DNA from: Locusta migratoria
Lineage: Eukaryota > Arthropoda > Insecta > Orthoptera > Acrididae
NCBI GenBank assembly: GCA_026315105.1
Contig: CM048745.1
Location: 154,091,323-154,155,322 of the forward strand
DNA: 64,000 nt
Reading direction: 5' to 3'
Part shown: one piece after another, positions 15,901-24,194 of the stretch
Numbering within the stretch: position 1 is the stretch's first letter
How the letters are laid out: every line of letters starts with the position of its first letter
Position numbers and translations under genes: made by a program
The notes under the pieces: model-generated
Database searches by the model: none
What the model saw: only the letters and a program-made list of their open reading frames with translations
Told to the model about the DNA's origin: nothing

Positions 15901-18346
15901 CTAAAATAAAAAGTCAACCTTTGTATGATTGCCTTTAATTAAATATGAATTAATATTTTATTGACAGTAAGGCCTTCAGAAGAATCTATAACAGCGCTGC
16001 CAATTGCATGTATTCACTGAAGGTAGTAAATATAATGTTTAAAAATATTAATTTTATTTACAGAAATTAAAAATTTAGACTCAGAGGTATTTGAATACGA
16101 GCCTCACACAAGTAGGTTTGAGAGACAATGCGCAAGACGCCTGAGTCAGCATGCTATTTGACTCTGTATGCCGCAATATTCGTCATGTACTATTCTTCCG
16201 CAGCTGTTACACGCAGCGCAAAGAGAAATATTGATCTGGTGCTGCAGTCAGTCTCAGCACACCTGAGTCGCCAGGCCTGATGTCACGGTTGCGCATGCGC
16301 ACTAGCGAACATAAGACTGCGCCGCCTCTCTGCGCACGTTACAGCGCGGCTGAATCCCACTTCAACACACGGAGCTGGTTTCCAGCTATCGCGGAGAGAG
16401 AGCGCCAAAATGCATTTTCATCCTTATTACTAGCATTCTAATACACATTGGAAGGGAATTGGCATAATTTTATTGTGATATCTAGCTTGTATTCCAAGAG
16501 AAAGGATGTAATTTTACAGTGATTTCTCGCTTGCATTCGAAGAGAAATGGCATAATTTTAGTAATACATTTACAGTGTGCTGCAGCACATTAGCACATTA
16601 TCACCAGCCCCTGCCCCCTGCACTGAGCACAGCGGTGTGTGGGGCACTAACAACACACGGTCATGGTGGACAGTGAACTACAGTGTACTCCGCCAACGGA
16701 TGCGGGCGCGCCCGCTGGGCGGAAATGTTGGCCATACCTGTTATAGACCAAAACAATCAGATTTCACCAATTTCTTGCAGATTCAATTTTCCTGTCTTGA
16801 TCATACCACACTTGAATAATTTTGTTGGTTTTATCCCATCCTTACCCTTGGTAATTATTACATTTAAAACTAATTTCACACAAGCTGTCCTTGAGGCTAC
16901 AGCTTTCATATTGCTTCACCATGTTAATGCCATCACATCAGCACAAACACATCTCCTCTCATATCATTATTTGGCCAGCAGGCTATATTAGAAAAATTTA
17001 CTGCACATGTGGCAGTGCAAGAATTTAATGTCACAAAGCTCATAACAAGGTCGTCTCGTCTGGCAAACTTCAGTTTTTGCAATTCAGTAGATTCCAGCAG
17101 AATCATTGCAATTACTTTAAGATACATAGTTTATGCACCATACTTCCAACACATTTTTTATAAATATCATGAATGTGTAGGCAGTGGTGCTTAAATACAA
17201 ACATAAGCTAAAACTAAGTGAAAAATTATACCAAGAGGTACAAGATAAACACCAGAAATATGTTACATAAATTTTTGATGCAGCACAAAACAAAGGCAAG
17301 AATTCTACCAAGATTTATAGCAGAAATTTGATTATTATTTTTAATACTATAGTTTCAAATGATTATAATAACATTACATTTTTGATTAAAATGCATTGCA
17401 CTAATCACAACATACTTGTTGATGTTCGATCCTTCTTTCAGACGATCTCCAACAGCACCAGTTTTGACGGCTCTCTCACTACCTGCCAAGTCCACTAAAG
17501 ACATACGACTCACTTTCTCTCCCGAAACACCACTTTTCGCATCAGTCAGAGTCTGTGTCAAAACCACTGAAAACACTGCATGCGACCTCGAAGATTCGCT
17601 ATTCATATTGGTCGCTGCAACTGTGCGTGACTTGTTTCCCTCTGCCATAAGGTTATCGATGTCCTGTAATAGAAGCATTAGTTAATTGCACTCAGCATAT
17701 ATAACAAGGCTGTACCTACACATTAATATTCCTAATAATTCCATATGGCATTATACTTTGTGTGATTACAAGGATATGAACAAAGAACAGTGCACTTAAA
17801 GCCATGAACTTACGAAACTGTCAAGGTACTTGAAACAATAAACTTCCATCTTTACCGCATTTTTAATACTTCGTAGAATTTCAATTACCTGAAACGATGT
17901 GACAGCTAATTGCGAAAGGCCATCAACATAAGGACCTAAAACATTGTGTTCCCTGACTTTCAATGACTGTTTATTCGCTTTTGGGTCTAGAAGATCATGA
18001 ACCTGTGAAAAATAACGGAGTATCAGTTATTAGGTCCTCATTTATGTCTTTCTTCCAGTTTATAAATATATATTCACCCATTTACTAATAATTAAAAATC
18101 TACAATGATACAATATTGTAGATAAATTTAGCTCCGCCCAAAGAGAATTGATAATCATGTTTTGTAAATACTACCAGACTCATCAGCTCACCTTTTCATT
18201 GTAAATTTCCATATAGCTTACTTCCACTTTATATGACAGCTCAGGGCTCTGCTGCCTGGAGATCTGGTCAAAGAGGGAATCACACAGTCTTGGAATTATG
18301 CCTTTGCTATCTTGGCTCCCCATCATAGTATATGATTTTCCCGATC
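1..18346 (-). CDS. Khc-73: Kinesin-3 motor, KIF13/Khc-73 type (partial, 11 exons visible)
   Basis: Eleven exons join on the minus strand with GT-AG introns and consistent phases: 18346-18192, 18002-17889, 17663-17416, 13302-13191, 11157-10945, 10814-10794, 8851-8761, 7396-7248, 1040-794, 332-192, 79-1, about 523 codons. In order they give the P-loop end (SGSGKS), switch I (NSESSRSH), switch II (DLAGSE), the alpha4-5 region (FVPYRDSVLTWLL), the neck (ADRAKRIVNHAVVNEDP), a coiled coil (ESEKLMKEMSQTWEEKL), a linker (LNADPSLNELLVYYLK), the FHA domain (NNARSYVNG, HGDRILWGNHHFF) and the first stalk helix. Known for the family: a plus-end microtubule motor moving vesicles, with the FHA domain aiding dimerisation and cargo regulation. 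The neck and linker fit KIF13/Khc-73 better than KIF1/unc-104. The start codon, the motor N-terminus and the C-terminal tail are outside the window. Confidence 0.95.
192..332 (-). CDS. Khc-73: Khc-73 exon: post-FHA segment
   Basis: 141 nt. It encodes MSEPQTPAQTIDYNFAREEL, MLNELSNDPIQTAIARLEKQ and HEEDKQ, then the donor GTAACT. The acceptor is TTTTACTTACAG, and a SINE lies immediately upstream of it (352-540). Confidence 0.9.
352..540 (-). repeat. SINE family 1, full copy in Khc-73 intron
   Basis: tRNA-like head at 450-540 with B box ggttcgaatcc (minus strand) and a tail near 352-420 with the gggactgatgacc-type block. A perfect 12-bp TSD (taaaagatcaga) flanks it at 340-351 and 541-552. The kinesin acceptor AG is at 333-334. 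Confidence 0.92.
794..1040 (-). CDS. Khc-73: Khc-73 exon: FHA domain
   Basis: 247 nt, phase 0 in and phase 1 out. It encodes ERTLVGGRDAPSEQDIQL, the phosphopeptide-binding core NNARSYVNG, TPLHHGDRILWGNHHFFRV and NCPKSS. The FHA fold follows the motor in kinesin-3 proteins. Confidence 0.95.
1515..1852 (+). pseudogene. mariner transposase remnant, internally deleted
   Basis: An N-terminal piece (GKTQCFEWFKKFRS, near 1550-1600) is fused almost directly to the C-terminus (YSPDLDPS, then HALAEQHF, WLADWFASK, FFWQGIHNLLERWEKY, NYFE) with a frameshift between. The DDE catalytic centre is missing. A dead copy in the 6.2-kb kinesin intron. Confidence 0.8.
1952..2547 (-). mobile_element. mariner-like element with inverted ends and TA target
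   Basis: Ends are inverted repeats sharing ccatccagaaagtaaag, each flanked by TA (1950-1951 and 2548-2549), the mariner target. The minus strand reads HSPYSLDLMPADFILFPK and DEDLKSAVVTCLNS, a transposase C-terminus with the last catalytic Asp region. About 0.6 kb, so internally deleted and not autonomous. Confidence 0.85.
2549..3711. other. Intron segment without recognised gene
   Basis: AT-rich intron sequence. Apart from the CA microsatellite at 2844-2902 I recognise no feature; the short ORFs have no family motif. Confidence 0.5.
2844..2902. repeat. (CA)n microsatellite
   Basis: About 29 CA dinucleotides, nearly perfect. Confidence 0.98.
3712..3790 (-). repeat. LINE 3'-tail remnant sharing the SINE tail block
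   Basis: The plus strand shows ggaagggacctaactactag and gggtcatcagcc after a ttggttggatgg stretch. This resembles the 3' end of the LINE at 51945-54490 and the tails of SINE families 1 and 2. Confidence 0.45.
3955..4830 (-). pseudogene. Tc1-like transposase remnant
   Basis: The minus strand, in several frames, reads ISASTPSMMAVRREVRKPGF (HTH part), KQWMIDHWKNIVWCDKS (first catalytic Asp region) and a C-terminal part ALCEEWSAIPQETFKHLIEC ending GGPTPY. The order matches Tc1-like transposases. Stops and frameshifts make it inactive. Confidence 0.72.
5005..5290 (+). pseudogene. LINE reverse-transcriptase C-terminal fragment
   Basis: Pieces EYLGITIMTNLNW and, after a frameshift, QVGLTEDIERVQRMATSFC resemble the post-catalytic region of arthropod non-LTR elements. 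Short and broken. Confidence 0.55.
5806..6123 (+). other. Unrecognised 105-codon ORF in intron
   Basis: An open frame starting MQLCQFLVSHLAPETIMEE inside the kinesin intron, opposite to the gene. I recognise no domain and see no signal peptide or membrane segment. It may be a decayed transposon fragment or chance. Confidence 0.15.
6124..7247. other. Intron segment, nothing recognised
   Basis: AT-rich sequence up to the donor of the linker exon. The ORFs here carry no recognisable motif. Confidence 0.5.
7248..7396 (-). CDS. Khc-73: Khc-73 exon: linker before FHA
   Basis: 149 nt, phase 1 in and phase 0 out. It encodes RLQQERQQALEKMGISVQ, SGIKVEKNKYYLVNLNADPS and LNELLVYYLK, the conserved block just before the FHA fold. 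The next intron is 6.2 kb and holds mariner, Tc1-like and LINE remnants. Confidence 0.94.
7532..7598. repeat. Poly(C) plus (GT)n microsatellite
   Basis: A 15-base C run, a CT-rich bridge and about 20 GT units next to each other. Confidence 0.97.
8761..8851 (-). CDS. Khc-73: Khc-73 exon: neck coiled coil
   Basis: 91 nt, phase 0 in and phase 1 out, acceptor TTCTTGCAG and donor GTAACA. It encodes QRINLHEKLSESEKLMKEMS and QTWEEKLQKT. The heptad-like charged helix and the TWEEKL motif match the family. Confidence 0.92.
8898..8936. repeat. (CA)n microsatellite
   Basis: About 19 CA units, less than 50 bp upstream (minus strand) of the coiled-coil exon acceptor. Confidence 0.97.
8937..10793. other. 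Khc-73 intron, nothing recognised
   Basis: AT-rich intron between the coiled-coil exon and the microexon. A 14-base C run lies near 9394. No transposon ends or protein motifs noticed. Confidence 0.5.
10794..10814 (-). CDS. Khc-73: Khc-73 21-nt microexon
   Basis: A 21-nt segment between TTCTTTTTCAG and GTAAGT, phase 0 on both sides, encoding GSEGFKD. It keeps the frame between the neck exon (ends KHAT) and the coiled-coil exon (starts QRINLHEKL). Skipping it would also keep the frame, so it may be alternatively included. Transcript evidence is absent. Confidence 0.72.
10945..11157 (-). CDS. Khc-73: Khc-73 exon: motor C-terminus and neck
   Basis: 213 nt, phase 0 on both sides. It encodes DNLGGNSKTVMVATVSP, YEETLSTLRYADRAKRI, NHAVVNEDPNARIIREL and KEMLKHAT. 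The NHAVVNEDPNA neck is typical of KIF13-type kinesin-3 motors. Confidence 0.95.
11220..12650. other. Intron segment, probable old repeat
   Basis: Around 11550-11850 the plus strand reads like an old dispersed repeat (MVHEELKAVLATISHL-like fragments in broken frames), but I cannot assign a family. G runs near 11970 and 12115. Confidence 0.3.
12651..12860 (+). pseudogene. LINE reverse-transcriptase fragment
   Basis: The translation contains PETAKDLEDQLNYMDSVLKG and YKMNINKSKTGAVECS. The block KMxINxxKTxxM is typical of the region after the FADD box in arthropod LINE reverse transcriptases. Only about 70 codons remain. Confidence 0.6.
12919..12975. repeat. Poly(T) run
   Basis: 57 T in a row on the plus strand. 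This could be the poly(A) tail of a minus-strand retroinsertion, but no body is recognisable beside it. Confidence 0.97.
13191..13302 (-). CDS. Khc-73: Khc-73 exon: loop 11-alpha5 segment
   Basis: 112 nt. The first base completes the lysine codon of NINK. The exon encodes SLTTLGLVISKLADQ and KFVPYRDSVLTWLLK, then the donor GTTTGT. It is the microtubule-binding part of the motor. A 4.1-kb intron with hAT insertions lies upstream. Confidence 0.93.
13303..15114. other. Khc-73 intron, nothing recognised
   Basis: AT-rich intron without clear coding motifs or transposon termini. Confidence 0.5.
15115..15275 (+). repeat. SINE family 3, old degenerate copy
   Basis: Matches the family-3 layout: agaagtgaagctttgaggg, an A-box-like ggtagagcac, a B-box-like ggttcaagttc, then ccactgcagagtgaaa. 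It is more diverged than the copies at 20358, 32288 and 58170. Confidence 0.6.
15748..16740. mobile_element. hAT-type MITE (outer element of a nest)
   Basis: Terminal inverted repeats caggcatgggcaaac and (as reverse complement) caggtatggccaaca, flanked by 8-bp duplications ttctagac (15740-15747) and ttatagac (16741-16748), 7 of 8 matching. Without the inner insertion it is about 0.2 kb and has no coding capacity. Confidence 0.75.
15831..16607. mobile_element. hAT-type non-autonomous element, inner copy
   Basis: Starts cagtggcggctcatac and ends at tcaccag, sharing its whole length with 27381-28155. The 8-bp sequence cccctgcc flanks it at 15823-15830 and 16608-16615. The right end lacks the last 9 bases of the TIR seen in the other copy. 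Confidence 0.75.
16749..17415. other. Khc-73 intron, nothing recognised
   Basis: AT-rich intron upstream of the nested hAT pair; no gene or element recognised. Confidence 0.5.
17416..17663 (-). CDS. Khc-73: Khc-73 exon: switch I and switch II
   Basis: 248 nt, phase 0 in and phase 2 out (donor GTATGT). It encodes DIDNLMAEGNKSRTVAATNM, the switch I motif NSESSRSH, SLVDLAGSERA (switch II) and LKEGSNIN. The nucleotide-sensing residues expected of an active kinesin motor are all present. Confidence 0.95.
17889..18002 (-). CDS. Khc-73: Khc-73 exon: DLLDP / VREH segment
   Basis: 114 nt, phase 0 on both sides, acceptor TTTCACAG and donor GTAATT. It encodes VHDLLDP, SLKVREHNVLGPYVDGL and SQLAVTSFQ, the family segment before switch I. 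It is too short to stand out as an ORF and was found by following the splice phase. Confidence 0.93.
18192..18346 (-). CDS. Khc-73: Khc-73 exon: P-loop end to alpha2
   Basis: First exon visible in the window. It starts two bases into a glycine codon after a TTTCAG acceptor and ends before GTGAGC. It encodes SGSGKSYTMMGS through SYMEIYNEK, so the P-loop is split by the preceding intron, whose other side is not visible here. 155 nt, entering in phase 1 and leaving in phase 0. Confidence 0.93.
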
Positions 18347-18980
18347 CTGAAAGAAAAATTACAAGCAGCAATTCAGTAACACATGTCAATAAAATGGTGA
18401 ATACAAAACATGTATTAAACAGAAGCTTTGGTTCACTGTGCCCACAGTACTAACCATACACTCATCAAACACACCAAAAAAACAAATTATTTGTAAATGA
18501 GACTGACAAATACATTTGACAATTATAATAAATTATTAGAAGTAATGTGAATTATTAGAACTAAAAGTATTTAAAATGAAAATACAAAATACATATTTGT
18601 GTTCTATATTTCAATATCTTTTCAGTGAAGGTACTTTGTAATTTGTTTAAAATACTTTTTGAAATGTGTTTTGCACTTAGGTTTAAAATCTGTGTCACAG
18701 CCTAGAGATTAGTGTTCAAATTTTGGCTATGGCTACTGCATGTGACCAGCCAATCAGGTGATAGTGTATGGAAGCCAATGAAATTCACTGATTTATATTC
18801 GTGCAATATTCGAATGTTTTTATTTCATGTTCAGTTTTCTTGTCACTTCTTAGGGGAATGTTTATGTTTGTGAACATGGATGGTAAGTGAATTATATATG
18901 CTGATCTTGTTTTGATGAAGTCAAAGGTGCAAATATTTCATTGTTTTGTTGTGAATTGTTCCATTAACAATTACAGTTCA
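18347..18980. other. Start of the long upstream intron
   Basis: AT-rich, no exon recognised. The minus-strand exon carrying the first half of the P-loop is not seen between here and position 64000. Confidence 0.5.
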
Positions 18981-19011
18981 AATGTTCAAATGTTTGTTAA
19001 GCTTATGGGAC
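18981..19011 (-). repeat. SINE family 1 tail fragment
   Basis: Only the 3' tail caaatgtttgttaagcttat and the following gggac remain; the head is missing. Confidence 0.6.
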
Positions 19012-19291
19012 GATTACAGTCAATTTACTGAGCAGACAAGGGTACATCAAGAATCTGTCAACGATAGAGCAGGAACAACATTAACTTGTAACACAAACAC
19101 CTAAAAAAACGAACGCACAAGGTACACCTGAGTCCTAAGGACCCAGTTATGGTTTGAGTATATTTGGGTTAAAACCAACTGTTTTAAAACCACATTCCTC
19201 ATTTATGGTCATATCTTAAAGACATCACAATAAAGATAGTTAAGTGCTTAAAATATGACATGTGGTACACATGCTTTCCAAAAGTCCTACA

Positions 19292-19486
19292 GCCGCGGTG
19301 TAGTAGGCGAGCGCTCTAAAGCGTCTCGCTGCGAGCGCACGGTTGCTCGTCGTGGAGGTTCGAGTCCTCCCTGGGGCATAGGTGTGTGTTTTTTTGTCCT
19401 TAAGTTAGTTTACCTAGGTTTAAGTAGTTTGTAAGCTACGGACTGATGACCACGCAGTTTGGTCCGATATATTTACAAACATTTTG
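19292..19486 (+). repeat. SINE family 2, full copy
   Basis: tRNA-like head (gccgcggtgtagtaggcga, B box ggttcgagtcc), then tttacctaggtttaag and a tail with gactgatgaccacgcag. The 12-bp flanks aaaagtcctaca (19280-19291) and aaaagccctaca (19487-19498) differ by one base. Confidence 0.9.
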
Positions 19487-20357
19487 AAAAGCCCTACACA
19501 TCAATTACAAATTGTAAGTAACACAATAGGAACTTGAGAGTTAAACACAAAATAGACTATTCTTCACAACTGTAAACCAGAAGAAAAGTTCAAAGGCATT
19601 CTAAAAATTTCTGTAGACATAACCTTTGGAAAAATTTTAATATGACATTTTCAGCCAAATGACTTGGTGATTAATGAAAACGGTACACAATAGCAGGAAC
19701 TATGACAATATTTTAGTTTTCAATTATTCGGTGTCTTTGCCAGTCCATTTTAATTATTTTATTCATCCAAATTACAAAATCTGTTTGGACAGAAAACCAT
19801 GAAATGTTCCAAACAAAATGGTGTTTGGCACCTGCCCACTTGGTTGTAAAATATCATATAAACTTTCGAATAGTAATCAGTAAATAATTGGTTTACTTTG
19901 TTTACTATACAGAAGTTGCTACAGGAAATAAATATAAAGAAAACACCATACATGATAAATTACACATTTAAATTTTACTTGTGGCCTTCGCGAAGTAGTG
20001 TGCTAATGTTGGCAACAACCTTTGAATGCTCTTTCACAACTGAATCATATAGAATGACAAGGAATAATTGTTGGTGTTGATTGTGAAATAAATAATTAAA
20101 GCTATTCCTGGCCTATGGTTGACAGGTCCTGTATGTACCCCAGTCCGATTAGAAAATTAATATTTTCTTCGTAACGCAGACACTTTGTTACCAACATAGT
20201 ACACTATGCTGCCGATACCGTAAGTAAAATTTTGCCAAATTAAGAAAGTTCACTTCTTTGATTTGTAACGAAATTAGTTGATATAGGTTAAGGAATTTAT
20301 TTATTTTATTTATTTATTCATCCGTAGACAATCGAAATTGTATGGATACTGTCAATA

Positions 20358-20572
20358 TAGAATGAAACTTTCACTCTGCAGCGGAGTTTGCGCTTATATG
20401 AAACTTCATGGAAGATTAAAATTGTGTGCCGGAACCGGGACTCGAACCTGGGACCTTTGTCTTTCGCACTACCGACTGTGCTATCCCGACACGACTCACG
20501 AGACCGCCTCATGACTTTACTTCCGCCAGTACCTCGCCTCCTACTTTCCAAACTTCATAGAAGCTTTCCTGC
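20358..20572 (-). repeat. SINE family 3 copy
   Basis: In plus orientation it shows gaaactttcactctgcagc, ggaaccgggactcgaacc and ctttccaaacttcatagaag, the reverse complement of the family-3 unit with a tRNA-like segment and a non-tRNA body. Confidence 0.8.
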
Positions 20573-21495
20573 GCAGAAGATAGTTCGGCGACGAGTTTCA
20601 GAAGACGTAGCTCGAGATACGTCAGAGTCGAACATAGACTGTGAGATAAGCTACGCCGGTGTGAAATGTCATCTAGTAATCCTAGCTTTATTTACACTCG
20701 TCAAAATTGAGTTTCAACAGAGAGGATCTAACCGCAGTCTCTCATATACAATCTCGACACTGCCACTGATTTTTGTTATATGCCACGACAGCAGCGCTCC
20801 AAGAGGCTAGCAATGTGCATTTCTGAATACGATATCGGACAAGTGTGAATAGTATCATTTAAACTGATTTCAACATACTTTTTACGACAGGGGTGATACG
20901 TAGTGCCATAAATTAGGTAGTAAATGCCAAATAACTCTTGATTTCACTATTAGGTTTCCTGAGAACCATTGTAAGGTATGAAAGGGTACTTTGCAGGACA
21001 GTTTATTTGAGATCATCTTGAAATCCACAACTTTTTAATCAAGAATTTCATTTTCTATTAAAAACAAAAATAGCTAATAAACAACAGAAAACGCAACCTT
21101 ATGCAGAAAGACGTCGGTTTTTTTACTCATAAACTACAATGCCTGTCAACAACAACAATAATAAATTAAAAATATAAAAAATTAAAAATAAACAAAAAAT
21201 AAGTTTCCCAACAAAGCAGAAACCAATTTCGTAATTGTTGCTACATCTGAAGAACAAACGACAAGAATCTTCAAGACATTCGTTTTATAAGTTACATTAA
21301 TTACACTCTAAAGTATATACGTTTATAAGAAAGATGAGTGAATTGGAAAAATGTTCGAATCATTAGACTCCACATCGAATTTTTACACATCAATGACATA
21401 GTCTGACATATAATAATAGACCACAACAATAATTATTGTTTCTCTTACTTTTAGCGGAGCTGCCGGCAAAATACACACATATTCGTAAGTATTTC

Positions 21496-21575
21496 AAAAA
21501 ATGTCTGTAAATCTATCGGACCAAACTGCGTGGTCATCAGTCCGTAGCTTACATACTACTTAAACCTAGGTAAAC

Positions 21576-21625
<50 letters not shown>

Positions 21626-21731
21626 CAAACACACACACACACGCCCAGGGAGCACTCGAACCTCCACGGCGAGCAACCGCGCGCTCCGCAGCGAGGTGCT
21701 TATTTAGACCGCTCGGCTACTCCACCGCGGC
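21496..21731 (-). repeat. SINE family 2 with CA expansion
   Basis: A family-2 copy whose middle has grown into a (CA)n tract at 21578-21643. Perfect 12-bp TSD cgtaagtatttc at 21484-21495 and 21732-21743. Nested in the P-like copy 1. Confidence 0.92.
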
Positions 21732-21753
21732 CGTAAGTATTTCCTCACGAATG

Positions 21754-21932
21754 CTGGCCGCGGCAGTCGAGCGGTCTGCGGCGCGCCAGTGAGGTTCCAC
21801 TACGGCCGAAGGTTCGAATCCCCCCTCGGCATGGATATTTGTGCTGTCTTTAGTATTAGCTAGTTCATGAGTAGTTTGTAACTTTAGAGACTGATGACCC
21901 GTCCCATAAGCTCTACAAACATTTGAACATTT
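21754..21932 (+). repeat. SINE family 1 copy
   Basis: ggccgcggcagtcgagcgg head, ggttcgaatcccccc B box and the gactgatgacc tail. Flanks ctcacgaatg and ctcatgaata suggest a diverged TSD. It lies 22 bp from the previous SINE. Confidence 0.85.
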
Positions 21933-22212
21933 TCCCCCTCATGAATAAGTTGTTTATATCACTGAATAAGAGAAATTCGGCTGTTTTTACATTTATTTCA
22001 CGATTATTTACGTCTTTCGATATTTTACTAATGCTTGGATATCAAAAATAACATAAACTATTTGGTTAATTACATAGAAAAGTGTTTATAAACAAACATT
22101 ATTCTTAGGGCACGCTGCCCACCACTATGATCGCTAGTGTCGTTCCAAATGTCAGTTGGTAACAATTTTCACAACAGTTAGTGTCGCGACTGTGATCTGT
22201 ACAGGACAGTGA

Positions 22213-22402
22213 TATAACTGTGTAAATAACTTCATTGCAAATATCAACATGATATCTCTGAATTCTGTGTGTTCAGTTGTTTTGTAAATAAGAAAGAGTG
22301 TTCGTAAAAAAAAAAAAAAGCCAAATAAAGTTTGTAATATATATTCTCCTGTGTTTATTTCATAATTTAGTAAATATATCCGTCACGTCAGTAATAATTG
22401 GT
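22213..22402 (+). other. Possible LTR end with primer-binding-site-like sequence
   Basis: AT-rich sequence with aataaag, then ccgtcacgtcagtaataatt followed by ggtgaccccgacgtg, which looks like a gypsy-type LTR end plus primer-binding region reading to the right. The adjoining gag-like remnant reads the opposite way, so this is a rearranged junction. Confidence 0.35.
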
Positions 22403-22404
22403 GA

Positions 22405-22592
22405 CCCCGACGTGATTTACTGCGGCTTTTATTGCGTCGGCGGTCGAAGCTCCTATTGCGAGACCTGCCTCTGTAACTGGTTGTTAATGCAGCTATTTTT
22501 TGCTCTAGCCCCGAAATTCTTGTCATTAGGTCATTCATTGTTACCGGAACATCTTGTTTGGTGCAAGTGTCACTTTTGATGTAGCGGGCCAT
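22405..22592 (-). pseudogene. Gypsy-type gag remnant, C-terminal part
   Basis: The minus-strand frame has a short coiled segment followed by an Arg/Ser-rich tail, as in Ty3/gypsy-type Gag C-termini. Separated from the N-terminal part by the insertion at 22581-22990. No protease or reverse transcriptase follows. Confidence 0.6.
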
Positions 22593-22823
22593 TTAAACAC
22601 CCTCGGCCCGCGGAGCGACCCCTCCGCGGTCCGCGCCCCGCAGTGGAACCGATTGCGGCGGCGTCTGAGATGACGTTGGTGTGAGGGCTCTTTCCGCCGT
22701 GGTCGTCACTTCGTTACGTTTGCTAGATTTACTCTTAATTAACCCGCGGTTCCACTGCGCGGCCGCGGCGCGGGGCGCGGACGGGTCGCTCCGCGGGCCG
22801 AGTGTATTTAAATGGCCCGCTAC
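22581..22823. mobile_element. GC-rich foldback MITE inside gag remnant
   Basis: About 70-bp inverted arms: gtagcgggccatttaaacac at the left and its near reverse complement ending atttaaatggcccgctac at the right, both with ggcccgcggagcgacc. The ~100-bp centre is unique. GC content is far above the neighbours. An adjoining 22824-22990 segment, absent from gag, was probably inserted with it. Confidence 0.7.
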
Positions 22824-22989
22824 CGGGCTAAAACCCAGTTCCCTTCGAGCAGCCGTAGCGTGCGGATCTCCGTGCCGGCGCGTTTCCAGGAGCTCAGTCC
22901 GTCAGTTCACCTGATGATGGCGACATGTATGATCGCCGAAATATTGTGCCCGTTGGACACTATAGACCGGCAGTACACCCGTGGATATT

Positions 22990-23470
22990 TTAATTCGTTA
23001 CGAGGATACAGTTCTATTATTCTATCAGCCATTACAGCCACATTTTCCAGTCCTTCGTCACTGACAATTAAAATGTTCTTTATAGAATCTGGAAGTTTTT
23101 CTAACCAAAGTATCTTAAGGACCTTTTCTGAAACATCTGCGCCTGCCAATGCTTGCATTTTGCGTAATAATTGACTAGGCTTTTTGGTCTCCTAGATCAA
23201 TTGCAGTGAATAGTCTTTTGATGCGCCTATCTTCGCTTTCTTTAAAAATTTTGAGCAGACGTTCCTTATCCGCCGTATATTTATTCACTTCTGTTCTGCG
23301 AATGTCCCAAATATTCTCGATATATTTTGGCTCTAACTGCGATACTCGATTGTTGAATTTAGTCTCTTCCGTTACAATTTTGCAAATGCTGAATTGTGCC
23401 TCAACGTGATCGAACCAAATTTCGGGTTTATCACTCCAAAACGGCGGAATTTTGACACTGACCTTATTCG
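22990..23470 (-). pseudogene. Gypsy-type gag remnant, N-terminal part
   Basis: The minus strand encodes the conserved Gag matrix/capsid-like region of arthropod Ty3/gypsy elements, with a one-base insertion in an A run near 23186 that shifts the frame and a second break near 23280. Not functional. Confidence 0.7.
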
Positions 23471-23547
23471 CTTTGAAACGGTAGTATGGATTCTTAAGTA
23501 ATTACATTTCATTCTACCACTTTCAAACAGAATACTCAGCTTTTCTC

Positions 23548-23779
23548 CTGCGGCGTCGTGGTAGAAATAAATACTCGTAGGTACAATTTTTCACTTCTTC
23601 TTTTATTTTCAAACTGCTTCTCCAACAAAACATTATAACTTCAAAACATAGACAAAGCATCAGAACGGTAGTACTTCCATTTCAAAACACAGACTGACAT
23701 AGCTTCCAGTGCACTTTAGAAAAGCCAAAACTCGAACTCGAACTCCCCCACGCAAGGCGGTGAGGAAAATATATAACAT
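23548..23779 (-). repeat. Probable 5' LTR of the gag remnant
   Basis: On the minus strand it begins tgttatatattttcctc, has an aataaaag signal and ends near cgccgca, directly upstream of the gag remnant. No second copy in the window to prove the boundaries. Confidence 0.4.
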
Positions 23780-24012
23780 CCACAATAATGACATTACATC
23801 ATGCATTGTTCATAACAATTGAATATACTAATTTACAATTACCAAACACACAAAGAAAACATTTCATGTACACAAAAATAATCATAATATAAAATGAAAA
23901 CTATACATACAATAATTTTACATGTCCCATATATTTTTAAATCATAATTTCGGTTCTTTCTGTATGATAACAAACAGCAATGTTAAAGGTCAATTAATTA
24001 GTTAACGAGTAT
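23780..24012. other. AT-rich segment, nothing recognised
   Basis: Low-complexity AT-rich sequence without motifs. Confidence 0.4.
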
Positions 24013-24023
24013 ATCATACATGT

Positions 24024-24194
24024 GCGGTGGCCGCGGGGACTGAGGCGCTTCAGTCACGGTCTGCACGGTCGGGGGTTCGAATCCCCCCTCGGGCATGGAT
24101 ATTTGTGCCGTCCCTAGTCTTAGTTAGTTCATAAGTAGTTTGTAAGTTTAGGGACTGATGACCCAGTAGTTAAGTCCCATAGATTATACAAACA
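24024..24194 (+). repeat. SINE family 1, internally shortened
   Basis: Head gcggtggccgcggggactg, B box ggttcgaatcccccc, standard tail. It lacks about 10 bases before the B box. Perfect 11-bp TSD atcatacatgt at 24013-24023 and 24195-24205. Confidence 0.9.

Larger units (their letters stand above)
20733..22211 (-). mobile_element. P-like TIR transposon, copy 1 (interrupted)
   Basis: The left end cgcagtctctcatatacaat and right end gtgtcgcgactgtgatct are diverged inverted repeats of the family at 26151-27295. Flanks are atctaac (20726-20732) and atataac (22212-22218). The interior aligns in inverted order with copy 2. Two SINEs were inserted later (21496-21731, 21754-21932). Confidence 0.7.

Noticed and set aside
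16683..17311. ORFs as extra kinesin exons
   Set aside because: None has kinesin motifs and the splice phases of the flanking exons already match each other.
22681..22914. Short ORFs in the GC-rich foldback element
   Set aside because: Composition artefacts within an inverted repeat.
24024..24110. tRNA genes in the SINE heads
   Set aside because: A and B boxes are present, but acceptor stems and anticodon loops are not tRNA-like, and the units continue into SINE tails with target duplications. The same applies to all SINE copies and to 58735, 61605 and 62330.
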